Positions 10,444 to 18,791 of a DNA stretch of 64,000 nucleotides are shown piece by piece. Position numbers and translations under genes: made by a program. The notes below the pieces were generated by a model, which made no database searches, was not told the DNA's origin, and saw only the letters and a list, made by a program, of their open reading frames with translations. How positions within the stretch are numbered: the stretch's first letter is position 1; the number at the start of each line of letters is the position of its first letter. This DNA comes from an uncultured Bacteroidales bacterium (GTDB lineage Bacteria > Bacteroidota > Bacteroidia > Bacteroidales > WCHB1-69). The DNA is taken from assembly GCA_946409645.1 (NCBI GenBank), contig CAMJXE010000006.1:1-64000 (forward strand), read 5' to 3'.

Positions 10444-10495
10444 GTGAATAGTGAGCAGTGTGTGGTTCCCAAATTACGCTCTGCTCACCATTCAC
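10444..10495. repeat. Inverted repeat in the serC-serA intergenic gap
   Basis: GTGAATAGTGAGCAG (10444-10458) pairs with CTGCTCACCATTCAC (10481-10495), 15 bp with one G-T. Confidence 0.85.
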
Positions 10496-10522
10496 CGTTT
10501 ACTATCAAAACCAATAATAATA

Positions 10523-11440
10523 ATGAAAGTATTAGTTGCAACCCAAAAACCTTTTGCGAAAGCCGCTGTTGACGGCATTCGCGCTATCGTGGAAAAAGCT
10601 GGTTATGAATTGGTTCTGCTGGAAAAGTACGAAACTCCTGAGGAACTGTACGCCGCAGTCGCTGATGTGGATGCCATGATCGTCCGCTCCGACAAAGTCA
10701 CCGCTCAGGTGATTGACGCCGCCAAGAACCTCAAGGTGGTTGTTCGCGCCGGTGCCGGTTTCGATAACCTCGACCTTGCTGCTTGCACAGCCAACAACAT
10801 CGTGGCGATGAACACTCCTGGTCAGAACTCCAACGCTGTGGCTGAGCTGGCTCTTGGCATGATGATTTACATGGCCCGCAACACCTTCAAACCCGGCACT
10901 GGCTCAGAGCTGAAAGGCAAAAAGGTCGGTATCCAGGCTTACGGTAACGTCGGTCGCCTCGTCGCTGAGAAGGCTCGCGCCCTCGGTATGGAAGTTTGGG
11001 CATTCGACCCATTCGTCCCTAAAGAGAAGATGGAAGCTGAAGGCGTTGTGGTTCCCGCAACCCTCGAAGAGATGTACAAGAATTGTCACTACATTTCCCT
11101 GCATATCCCCGCCAACGACCAGACCAAGAAATCCATCAACAAAGCGCTCGTCGGCCTTATGCCCAAAGGAGGTTGTGTGATCAACACCGCCCGCAAGGAG
11201 GTAATCAACGAAGAAGAACTTATTGCTTTGATGACAGAGCGCGAAGATATCAAATACTGCACTGATATCGCTCCCGATGCCATGGAAGAATTCGGTAAAT
11301 TCGAGAAACGCTTCTTCGCAACACCCAAAAAACAAGGTGCTGAAACCGCAGAAGCTAACATCAACGCTGGTTTGGCCGCTGCTAACCAGATTGTGAACTT
11401 CTTCGTGAATGGCGACAAAAAATTCCAAGTAAATAAATAG
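10523..11440 (+). CDS. serA: D-3-phosphoglycerate dehydrogenase
   Basis: ORF 10451-11440; likely start is the internal Met (MKVLVATQKPF). GVVVRAGAGFDNLDLAACTANNI and NTARKEVINEEEL motifs, NAD-binding fold. Confidence 0.93.
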   Translation: MKVLVATQKPFAKAAVDGIRAIVEKAGYELVLLEKYETPEELYAAVADVDAMIVRSDKVTAQVIDAAKNLKVVVRAGAGFDNLDLAACTANNIVAMNTPGQNSNAVAELALGMMIYMARNTFKPGTGSELKGKKVGIQAYGNVGRLVAEKARALGMEVWAFDPFVPKEKMEAEGVVVPATLEEMYKNCHYISLHIPANDQTKKSINKALVGLMPKGGCVINTARKEVINEEELIALMTEREDIKYCTDIAPDAMEEFGKFEKRFFATPKKQGAETAEANINAGLAAANQIVNFFVNGDKKFQVNK

Positions 11441-11462
11441 AAATTCAAAATTTTGCATTTAT

Positions 11463-11490
11463 GTAGAGACGGGGCATGCCCCGTCTCTAC
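11463..11490. repeat. 28-bp dispersed palindrome (GTAGAGACG family), perfect copy
   Basis: gtagagacggggca/tgccccgtctctac, 14/14 paired, followed by T7; may act as serA terminator. Confidence 0.95.
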
Positions 11491-11498
11491 TTTTTTTG

Positions 11499-11506
11499 TA
11501 CCTTTG
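11499..11506 (+). promoter_or_regulatory. -7 box upstream of the TonB-dependent receptor
   Basis: TACCTTTG. Confidence 0.5.
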
Positions 11507-11520
11507 CGCCCTCAAAAAAT

Positions 11521-13815
11521 ATGGTTATGACATTAAAGAGATATATTCTTTTATTCTGCTTATGGATTTCGACTTTGGTCACATTAGCTCAACATGGTGT
11601 TATTAAAGGTTTTACATACGATGAGTCGTCTGGAGAATCCCTACCCTTCTGTTCTATTCAGTTGATGGGAACCTCTTTCGGCGCTTTGTCGGATGCTACT
11701 GGAGCTTTTTTGATCAACAAAATTCCTGCCGGAACATACGTTGTAAGGGTATCTCTTTTAGGTTATAACGACCTGTTAGACACGGTGGAAGTGAAAACCA
11801 ACGGACTTCTAACGAAACGTTACAGCATCACGCCAAACTCGCAAACTCTTGAGGCTGTGCAAATTGTGGGCGAAAACACCCGTAAGGAACAGGAAACGCG
11901 CACCTCGGTCATCAGCGTCACACCGAAAGACATGAGCAAAATGCCCGCCATCGGCGGTCAACCCGACTTCGCCCAATACCTGCAGGTGCTACCCGGTATC
12001 ATCTCCACAGGCGACCAAGGCGGTCAGCTCTACGTGCGCGGCGGTACTCCCGTGCAGAACATGTTGCTGCTCGACGGGGTCATTCTCTACAACCCATTCC
12101 ACTCCATCGGTATTTTCTCCGTGTTCGACATGGACATCATGAGCAGCGCCGATGTCTATACCGGCGGTTTCGGAGCAGAATTCGGCGGCAGAATCTCTTC
12201 GGTGATGGACATCAAAACCCGCGACGGAAACAAAAAACGTTTTTCCGGAAAAGTGGATGTGAGCAATATCGGAGCGCAATTGCTGCTCGAAGGCCCTATC
12301 GTGAAGCTCAAAGAAAACCGCAAAGCCTCGTTAAGCTTCATCCTCTCCGGAAAAGGCTCATTTCTCGACCACTCTTCCAAAGTGTTCTATCCATACGTGA
12401 AAGATGCTGAAGGCCTTCCCTACTCTTTCCTCGACTTGTACGGAAAAATCACGTTGGCCACGAAGAACGGTACCCGTTTGAATATCTTCGGATTTAATTA
12501 TGATGATCGCGTAAAATACAGTTCTATAGCTAATTACGGTTGGAACAACTGGGGAATTGGATCTAATTTCCTAATTGTGCCCGGCGACGCTCCCACGACC
12601 ATTGAAGGTTCTTTGGCTTATTCCAAATATACCTCATCCCTGCAAGATGCCAATTACGACCCACGTTCCAGCTCCATGGACGGATTTACTTTCGACCTCG
12701 GGTTCAACTATTATTTGGGTAAAAGTTTGTTGAAAGTCGGCTTGGACGTCGTGGGCTACAACACGAACTACACATACTATACCATTTACCATTCGGAACG
12801 CATTATTGAGGATCACACCACCGATTTGTCATTGTTTATCAAATACAAATATAATTTCCGTGACAAATTGTTGATTGAACCAGGTTTTAGATTGCAGTAT
12901 TACTACTCGCTCGGTGAAGTTTCACCAGAACCTCGGTTGGCTATTAAATACAACATTACCAAAAACTTCCGCTTAAAGTTGGCGGCTGGCATGTATTCTC
13001 AAAACTTAGTGGCTGTGAGCTCCGATCAAGATGTGGTGAACCTTTTCAACGGTTTCATTTCCTCTCCTATCGAGGGCGCTCAATTACCCAACACGCTAAT
13101 CAATGACGACAAAGAGATAAAAGGACATCTCCAAAAGGCACAACACGTTGTGTTAGGTTTGGAATATGATCCTATTAGCTCCTTGAGCATCAATCTTGAA
13201 GGTTATTACAAGAACTTCTCCCAGCTTATCTCTGTCAACCGCTATAAGATGGTGGAGGAAGACTACAACTTTATTTGGGAAAAGGGATGGTCATACGGTG
13301 GTGATGTATCCATAAAATACGAGAACAAAGGTGTTTACTTGTGGTTTGTCTATTCTTTGGGATGGGTGAAGCGTTATGACGGCAAAATCACTTATTATCC
13401 GCACTTCGATCGCCGCCACAACATCAACTTGGTGGCTTCCTACGCTTTCGGCAAACGCCGTTCTTGGGAAATCAATGCACGTTGGAACTTCGGTACCGGA
13501 TTCCCGTTCACGCAGACTCAAGCCTACTATCCGCACTACAATCCCATTGATATTAGCGATGATTATGTCTCCACCAATGAGGATGTTTACTTCCTGCTGG
13601 CCGATTTCAACCAAGCCCGCTTGCCCAGCTACCATCGTCTCGACCTCGGTGCGAAGAAAAAATTCTTCCTGACCCAGCACCAAACCCTCGAACTCAGCCT
13701 GTCAATGACCAATGTCTATAACTACAAGAACGTGTTCTACGTCAACCGCACCACGAACGACATCATCTACCAACTGCCGTTCCTGTATTACTTTGGTGTG
13801 ACGTGGCGGTTTTAA
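11521..13815 (+). CDS. TonB-dependent receptor with carboxypeptidase-like regulatory N-terminal domain
   Basis: ORF 11476-13815, likely start 11521. GVIKGFTYDESSGESLPFCSIQL, plug GGQLYVRGGTPVQNMLLLDGVILYNPFH, beta-barrel ending in aromatic F. Confidence 0.92.
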   Translation: MVMTLKRYILLFCLWISTLVTLAQHGVIKGFTYDESSGESLPFCSIQLMGTSFGALSDATGAFLINKIPAGTYVVRVSLLGYNDLLDTVEVKTNGLLTKRYSITPNSQTLEAVQIVGENTRKEQETRTSVISVTPKDMSKMPAIGGQPDFAQYLQVLPGIISTGDQGGQLYVRGGTPVQNMLLLDGVILYNPFHSIGIFSVFDMDIMSSADVYTGGFGAEFGGRISSVMDIKTRDGNKKRFSGKVDVSNIGAQLLLEGPIVKLKENRKASLSFILSGKGSFLDHSSKVFYPYVKDAEGLPYSFLDLYGKITLATKNGTRLNIFGFNYDDRVKYSSIANYGWNNWGIGSNFLIVPGDAPTTIEGSLAYSKYTSSLQDANYDPRSSSMDGFTFDLGFNYYLGKSLLKVGLDVVGYNTNYTYYTIYHSERIIEDHTTDLSLFIKYKYNFRDKLLIEPGFRLQYYYSLGEVSPEPRLAIKYNITKNFRLKLAAGMYSQNLVAVSSDQDVVNLFNGFISSPIEGAQLPNTLINDDKEIKGHLQKAQHVVLGLEYDPISSLSINLEGYYKNFSQLISVNRYKMVEEDYNFIWEKGWSYGGDVSIKYENKGVYLWFVYSLGWVKRYDGKITYYPHFDRRHNINLVASYAFGKRRSWEINARWNFGTGFPFTQTQAYYPHYNPIDISDDYVSTNEDVYFLLADFNQARLPSYHRLDLGAKKKFFLTQHQTLELSLSMTNVYNYKNVFYVNRTTNDIIYQLPFLYYFGVTWRF

Positions 13816-13834
13816 CCGATTAGTCGGTTATACG

Positions 13835-13943
13835 AAAAAGAGGGTGTGTCATAAGTCTGTTTTGGCAAAAATTGCTATTTGATTATCAGATAGTTACAAA
13901 TCGAAAAATGCCGATTTTTGGACTTTTGACACACCCTCTTTTT
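13835..13943. mobile_element. MITE-like element with 23-bp terminal inverted repeats
   Basis: AAAAAGAGGGTGTGTCATAAGTC (13835-13857) versus reverse complement of GACTTTTGACACACCCTCTTTTT (13921-13943), 22/23 identical, no coding capacity. Confidence 0.75.
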
Positions 13944-14108
13944 TTGCGGACTGGACGAGACTAAGATTGTGCATTGCATCTGTTTGTTGCATCTGTTTGT
14001 ATTCATTTAATTACATTGCAAATGAATGAATGCCAGCAAAATACGCACAGTCAGTTAAGTGAACACAAAGTGTATGAGTTAGCAGAATGACGCCTTCTTA
14101 TCGTAGCG

Positions 14109-14136
14109 GTGCATTTTTTGGGGATGAAAAATGCAC
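14109..14136. repeat. Perfect 10-bp-stem hairpin upstream of the 14305 gene
   Basis: GTGCATTTTT-tggggatg-AAAAATGCAC. Confidence 0.85.
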
Positions 14137-14304
14137 GGGGGATGCTATGTCGGAATAGGTTGTCTCAAACAGCAATAACCGTCTATTGTGGTTCCCAAAG
14201 CGATAAAACGTATCTAAACACAATTTTTCTTCTTATGTAGCGTTACACTGAAGTATGGTTGCAATGGCCTGAACAAGTAAATAGTTAATCAAAAACAACA
14301 GACA

Positions 14305-14826
14305 ATGGAACAGTTAGAAACACCTGCCAACAAAACAAAATCGTTCTACGGAACATTCGCACTAATCTATGTGGTGCTCAACATCTTTGCATTCCTTATA
14401 ATGCTGCTGACAACCAAATGGAGCATTATAAATGGTGGTGAAAAGAGCAATGTTTTTGCTGCAGGTAGTACTTTTATGGTTGTTGGTATCGTAGCAGCGC
14501 TTATATGTGGCGTCGGTCCGGCATTGGTACTGTACAAAGGATGGAAGAGCGCCTGGATGTATGCTTTCCCTGTTGCATTGCTCTTGATTGGTGTATCGGG
14601 TGCTATGCTTTGGAAGTTCACAAATCTGTCGGTTTTTTCATATGTTGTATTAGTATGCACTTTGCCCGCTGCCCCAATATATAACTGTTTGGTGTTTAAC
14701 CATTCTCCTTTTTTTGATTATATGGCTAATGCATTAGTGGGCATTGCTCCTCTTCTTTACGCTTTGGTCATATATTTCACATTCCTTATTTCACGAAAAC
14801 GTGCTTTGCGGACAGTGTTATCATAG
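14305..14826 (+). CDS. Multi-pass membrane protein of unknown function
   Basis: 173 aa with several hydrophobic segments; no family recognised. Confidence 0.65.
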   Translation: MEQLETPANKTKSFYGTFALIYVVLNIFAFLIMLLTTKWSIINGGEKSNVFAAGSTFMVVGIVAALICGVGPALVLYKGWKSAWMYAFPVALLLIGVSGAMLWKFTNLSVFSYVVLVCTLPAAPIYNCLVFNHSPFFDYMANALVGIAPLLYALVIYFTFLISRKRALRTVLS

Positions 14827-14857
14827 TTTTTCAATATAGAATATCCAGAAACAAGAA

Positions 14858-16333
14858 TTATTCGAGCAGCTTCCGCCCCTCCTCCGTGAGCACATACCGT
14901 TGTGTGGGACTGTTTGGAGAATCGGGTTGCGTCTTTTTAACAAGACCCGCCTTTATAGCCGGTGTCAGATAATTGTTCAAGAACATAGGGCGACTCTTCA
15001 TCTCAAGTTCCGCCATTATCTCCTTAATGCTCATTTCTTCCTTTATAACGCGAACCAGTCGAAGTATTTTCTCACTTGTACTATTACTTATACTATTACT
15101 TGTACTGTTACTTGTACTTACTTGTCCCCTACTTGTCCCCTCTACTTGTCCCTCACTTATCCCCTCACGCTCATACTCCATTGAATAAATGGTAGTTATA
15201 AAGTGGCTGGAAAAGGACTTGAACTTCGGTTTCCGGTCTTCCTTATAGGACTCTAAACTCCGAGTCTCATTGCAAATACGCTTCAATCCGCTGCCTCGCT
15301 TCTCCATATAGTCCAGCTGCGCCATTACATCAGCCAATATCGGGTTCCGCCTGTCAGATGATACCTCTTCAATGTCAAGGTCTTGCACCTTTTGTCCGTT
15401 GTACATTCCGCCAGGAGAGGTAATTACCAACCTGTCGTCATAGATGTCCAAATGCACCTCGCCGCCCATCACCGTGTAATCGCGATGGATGAAATGGTTC
15501 ACTAACGCTTCCAGCACGGCTCTCTCCGCATACTCCGGCTTATTCTTTCTGCCATCAGGTAACTTTTCCCACCCTTTGCGCGTGCTCGACTTCACGAAGT
15601 TCATCGCTTCAAGCAGCAATAGCAGGATATTCCCTTTATACTCGGCATCGTTCAGAGCATCGTTCTTCTCAAGTCCCGCCCATCGGGTACAATACAGTCT
15701 CGATTGGCTGAGCTCACAATAGTCCGTAAACAACATTCCTGCATTCGTGAGGTATCCATCTTTGGACACAAGTCCGAACGATTGCAGATACTTTTTGTCC
15801 CATTCCTGTTGCGTGCGTTCTCTGAATGTACTTGCCAGCAACGCAAACGAATAATCTTCCGTCTTACAATCCGTACGTAGGGAATCGAACGTCCTGTTAG
15901 TGCCTTTCAGTACCAGACGCACCATCTCCTCCGCCGTGGCGGGCAAACTCTCTTCGCCATTACGAACGTATGCGACTCGCTGACCGTCACCGACATAATA
16001 GTATGGGGTGTAGTTGCCTTCGTGTACTTTCACCTGCAGAATCATCTTGTCTTCCATCTTTAACGGAATCATCTCCACATCGGGCAGCGGGTCCATACGG
16101 TCACGGATGTGTATGCTAATAGCTTCACACACGTGCTGTACATCGTCCAGACCTCTGACAACGCCATCGTTATCAACACCGAAGAAAAGCGAACCGCCCC
16201 GAGTGTTGGCGAAAGCACTCACGCTCTTCAGCCAACTTTTGGGTTTCCGCTCCTCTAATTCAACCTTATAGTCATACGCCGTACATTCTGCTACCAGAAT
16301 TATCAAATCCGCTGTGGTCTTGATTTCTTCCAT
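14858..16333 (-). CDS. AlbA_2/Schlafen-type putative DNA-binding ATPase-like regulator with winged-helix C-terminus
   Basis: ESKRGSLFFGVDNDGVV-type pattern (NTRGGSLFFGVDNDGVVRGLDD), EALVNHFIHRDYTVMGGEVHLDIYDDRLVITSPGGM, C-terminal HTH. Confidence 0.88.
   Translation of the reverse strand: MEEIKTTADLIILVAECTAYDYKVELEERKPKSWLKSVSAFANTRGGSLFFGVDNDGVVRGLDDVQHVCEAISIHIRDRMDPLPDVEMIPLKMEDKMILQVKVHEGNYTPYYYVGDGQRVAYVRNGEESLPATAEEMVRLVLKGTNRTFDSLRTDCKTEDYSFALLASTFRERTQQEWDKKYLQSFGLVSKDGYLTNAGMLFTDYCELSQSRLYCTRWAGLEKNDALNDAEYKGNILLLLLEAMNFVKSSTRKGWEKLPDGRKNKPEYAERAVLEALVNHFIHRDYTVMGGEVHLDIYDDRLVITSPGGMYNGQKVQDLDIEEVSSDRRNPILADVMAQLDYMEKRGSGLKRICNETRSLESYKEDRKPKFKSFSSHFITTIYSMEYEREGISEGQVEGTSRGQVSTSNSTSNSISNSTSEKILRLVRVIKEEMSIKEIMAELEMKSRPMFLNNYLTPAIKAGLVKKTQPDSPNSPTQRYVLTEEGRKLLE
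15065..15165. repeat. In-frame 12-bp tandem repeat encoding STSN/SISN in the AlbA_2 gene
   Basis: acttgtactattacttatactattacttgtactgttacttgtactt encodes STSNSTSNSISNSTS, followed by acttgtcccct repeats. Confidence 0.85.
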
Positions 16334-16425
16334 ACTTCAATCGTCAAATCAAATTAGTTTGCAAAACTACGAAATTTCCGTTTAAGAAAAAGGAATTTTG
16401 ATGTGTTATTTTGGAACATAAAAAA

Positions 16426-16452
16426 ATAGAGACGCAATGATTACATCTCTAC
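16426..16452. repeat. Degenerate copy of the GTAGAGACG palindrome family
   Basis: atagagacgcaatgattacatctctac then T7; 10/13 arm positions paired. Confidence 0.7.
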
Positions 16453-16460
16453 TTTTTTTG

Positions 16461-16537
16461 GCGGACCGGACGAGACTCGAACTCGCGACCCCATGCGTGA
16501 CAGGCATGTATTCTAACCAAACTGAACTACCGATCCG
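16461..16537 (-). tRNA. tRNA-Asp(GTC)
   Basis: CGGATCGGTAGTTCAGTTTGGTTAGAATACATGCCTGTCACGCATGGGGTCGCGAGTTCGAGTCTCGTCCGGTCCGC; anticodon GTC. Confidence 0.96.
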
Positions 16538-16742
16538 TTCGTTGTTTGATGGCGCAAAAATACACTTTTTTTTAATTAATCAACACTTTCAACAATATTT
16601 TTTTTATTATAGTATATTATATTGATTATCAGATATATATATAATATTTTGTGCCTTATTGGTTACTATTTTGAACGAACTTATAAGACATCATTCCCAA
16701 AAAATCGCAAAAAAAGGTCTTTCACCTTACAACTGTTAACTG

Positions 16743-17525
16743 CTAATTGTTTTTCACGCACCTCACTGAACGCCCATAACACTTGTAATCCAAATAATTG
16801 TACCCTTCATTTTTGTAATCATAAACGATACAACACCACGCTTGTTCGCGATTAAAATTGTCGGAACTCCAGAACGTTGCTTGAAAACCAGTGTTTTGGG
16901 AGCCATTTTCGGTGTATAAGCCAGCAGGCTCCGCATCAAATCCCATATTGTTGCCTTTTTTGATAATCAGATGCGGTTGCCACTGTTGTGTCGGAGCTTT
17001 CATTAATTCGCCCGCCTCCTGGTGTCCACCTAACGTATTGAACAATTGCGACCAATCTTCGTTGTCGGGCAGATGCCACCCTTCCGGACAGATGCCGCGC
17101 ATCTTGTTTCCAGCAGGTCTGGTATTGCCATGATGTGATGACAAATCGAGTGCCGCCGCCCAATTGTACAGCATTCCATAGCGATTATTCTTCGAAGAAG
17201 TGTAATAAGCTGCATATTGAGGTTGTGATGCAGAAAAATGGGGATTGAAATACCATGATTTGTCTGTAGGAGAGGAGGTACATCTCATGTTTTCCGCCAT
17301 CCAACATTGCGAACCGATCTGTACCGTACGATATTTGTTCCCTTCATGGTCTGTCACCGTCGGCGCATCAGGACAAAAAGGGAAGAAAGGTGATGCTGGC
17401 GCTTGCGCCCATGAGGTCAAACAACAACATATCATACTGATAATCAGAAAAAAGATTCCTTTCTGAAAACACGTAGAGACGCAAGATTTTGCGTCTCTAC
17501 CATATAGGGAAAAACCAAATTTCAT
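16743..17525 (-). CDS. FISUMP (Fibrobacter succinogenes major paralogous) domain protein
   Basis: VTDHEGNKYRTVQIGSQCWMAENMRC...GMLYNWAAAL...CPEGWHLPDNEDWSQLFNTLGG...SVRCVKN; N-terminus overlaps a dispersed palindrome, start uncertain. Confidence 0.85.
   Translation of the reverse strand: MKFGFSLYGRDAKSCVSTCFQKGIFFLIISMICCCLTSWAQAPASPFFPFCPDAPTVTDHEGNKYRTVQIGSQCWMAENMRCTSSPTDKSWYFNPHFSASQPQYAAYYTSSKNNRYGMLYNWAAALDLSSHHGNTRPAGNKMRGICPEGWHLPDNEDWSQLFNTLGGHQEAGELMKAPTQQWQPHLIIKKGNNMGFDAEPAGLYTENGSQNTGFQATFWSSDNFNREQAWCCIVYDYKNEGYNYLDYKCYGRSVRCVKNN
17473..17500. repeat. 28-bp dispersed palindrome (GTAGAGACG family)
   Basis: gtagagacgcaaga/ttttgcgtctctac, 13/14 paired. Confidence 0.92.
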
Positions 17526-17539
17526 ACCGAATAAATAGA

Positions 17540-18565
17540 TTAGTATTTGGTCAAAGATTCGAATTTGTCGAGGTTCTTAAGCGCGATAGCCGTACCACGG
17601 GCCACAGCGCGAAGCGGATCTTCCACCACATGTACCGGCAATTGCGTAATCTTGTTGATACGCTTGTCGAGACCGCGCAAGAGTGAACCACCACCGGCCA
17701 AGTAGATACCAGTCTTGAAAATATCAGCGGACAACTCGGGAGGAGTTACGTTAAGTGCCTGCATCACAGCATCTTCGATAGCGTTAATGGAGTTGTTGAG
17801 CGCGGTAGCAACCTCCTGGTAGTTAATCATGATACTGCGCGGAATACCGTGTACCAAGTCACGACCATAAACTTCATAATCAGCAGGCGGATTATCAAGT
17901 TGCGTGATAGCAGCACCCACATTAATTTTGATCTGCTCGGCAGTCGGAATGCCGATATCAAGGTTGTGCTCACGACGCATGAACTCCTTAATGTCTGTAT
18001 TCAAACGGTCGCCGGCCACCTGTACGGACTTCTTGGACGCGATGGAGCCCAAGGCAATGACGGCCACCTCGCTGGTACCGCCGCCGATGTCGATGATCAT
18101 GTTGCCGTTGGCATCCAAAACGTCGATTCCGCTACCGATAGCGGCTGCCATCGGCTCGTAAATCAGACGCACCTCTTTGGCACCGGCCTGCTCGGCAGAC
18201 TCACGCACAGCGCGCTCCTCCACCTCGGTGATACCCGAAGGGATGCAAATCACCATCTTCATGGCAGGAGTGATCAAAGAGTGCTTGGTGTTGGTCATCT
18301 TGATAAACTCACGCAACATCAGCTCTGTCGGCTGGAAGTCGGCAATCACGCCGTTGCGCAACGGACGAACCGTATATATTTCGCCAGAGGTTTTGCCCTC
18401 CATCATCAACGCTTTCTTGCCCACCGCCACGACGGATTTCGTGCGGGAGTCGATGGCAATGATGGACGGCTCGTCCACCACCACCTTGTTGTCATGCAAA
18501 ATGACGGTGTTGGCTGTACCTAAATCTATGGCTATCTCTCTGGTAAACAATGAAAATAAACCCAT
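17540..18565 (-). CDS. mreB: Rod shape-determining protein MreB
   Basis: MGLFSLFTREIAIDLGTANTVI, GGGTSEVAVIALG, GIYLAGGGSLLRGLD. Confidence 0.97.
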   Translation of the reverse strand: MGLFSLFTREIAIDLGTANTVILHDNKVVVDEPSIIAIDSRTKSVVAVGKKALMMEGKTSGEIYTVRPLRNGVIADFQPTELMLREFIKMTNTKHSLITPAMKMVICIPSGITEVEERAVRESAEQAGAKEVRLIYEPMAAAIGSGIDVLDANGNMIIDIGGGTSEVAVIALGSIASKKSVQVAGDRLNTDIKEFMRREHNLDIGIPTAEQIKINVGAAITQLDNPPADYEVYGRDLVHGIPRSIMINYQEVATALNNSINAIEDAVMQALNVTPPELSADIFKTGIYLAGGGSLLRGLDKRINKITQLPVHVVEDPLRAVARGTAIALKNLDKFESLTKY

Positions 18566-18650
18566 TTTATCTCTTCTTTTTATAAACTTGCAAAAATATA
18601 AAAATTCTTGGGATTGTACGTAAGTTTTAGCAAAAAGTTACAATTTAAAA

Positions 18651-18685
18651 GGGTTAAGGGTTAAGGGTTAAGGGTTAAGGGTTAA
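18651..18685. repeat. Tandem repeat (GGGTTAA)x5
   Basis: Five perfect 7-bp units between mreB and the capA-like gene, followed by degenerate purine-rich units. Confidence 0.95.
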
Positions 18686-18791
18686 AAGGGGTGATGGTTA
18701 AAAGGGGAGGAGGTGAAGAGGTGAAGGGAATTGGGATTTTATTACTTTTGCCGAATCTTTTGATTATCTCAAAGTGTTAATATTTAGAATT

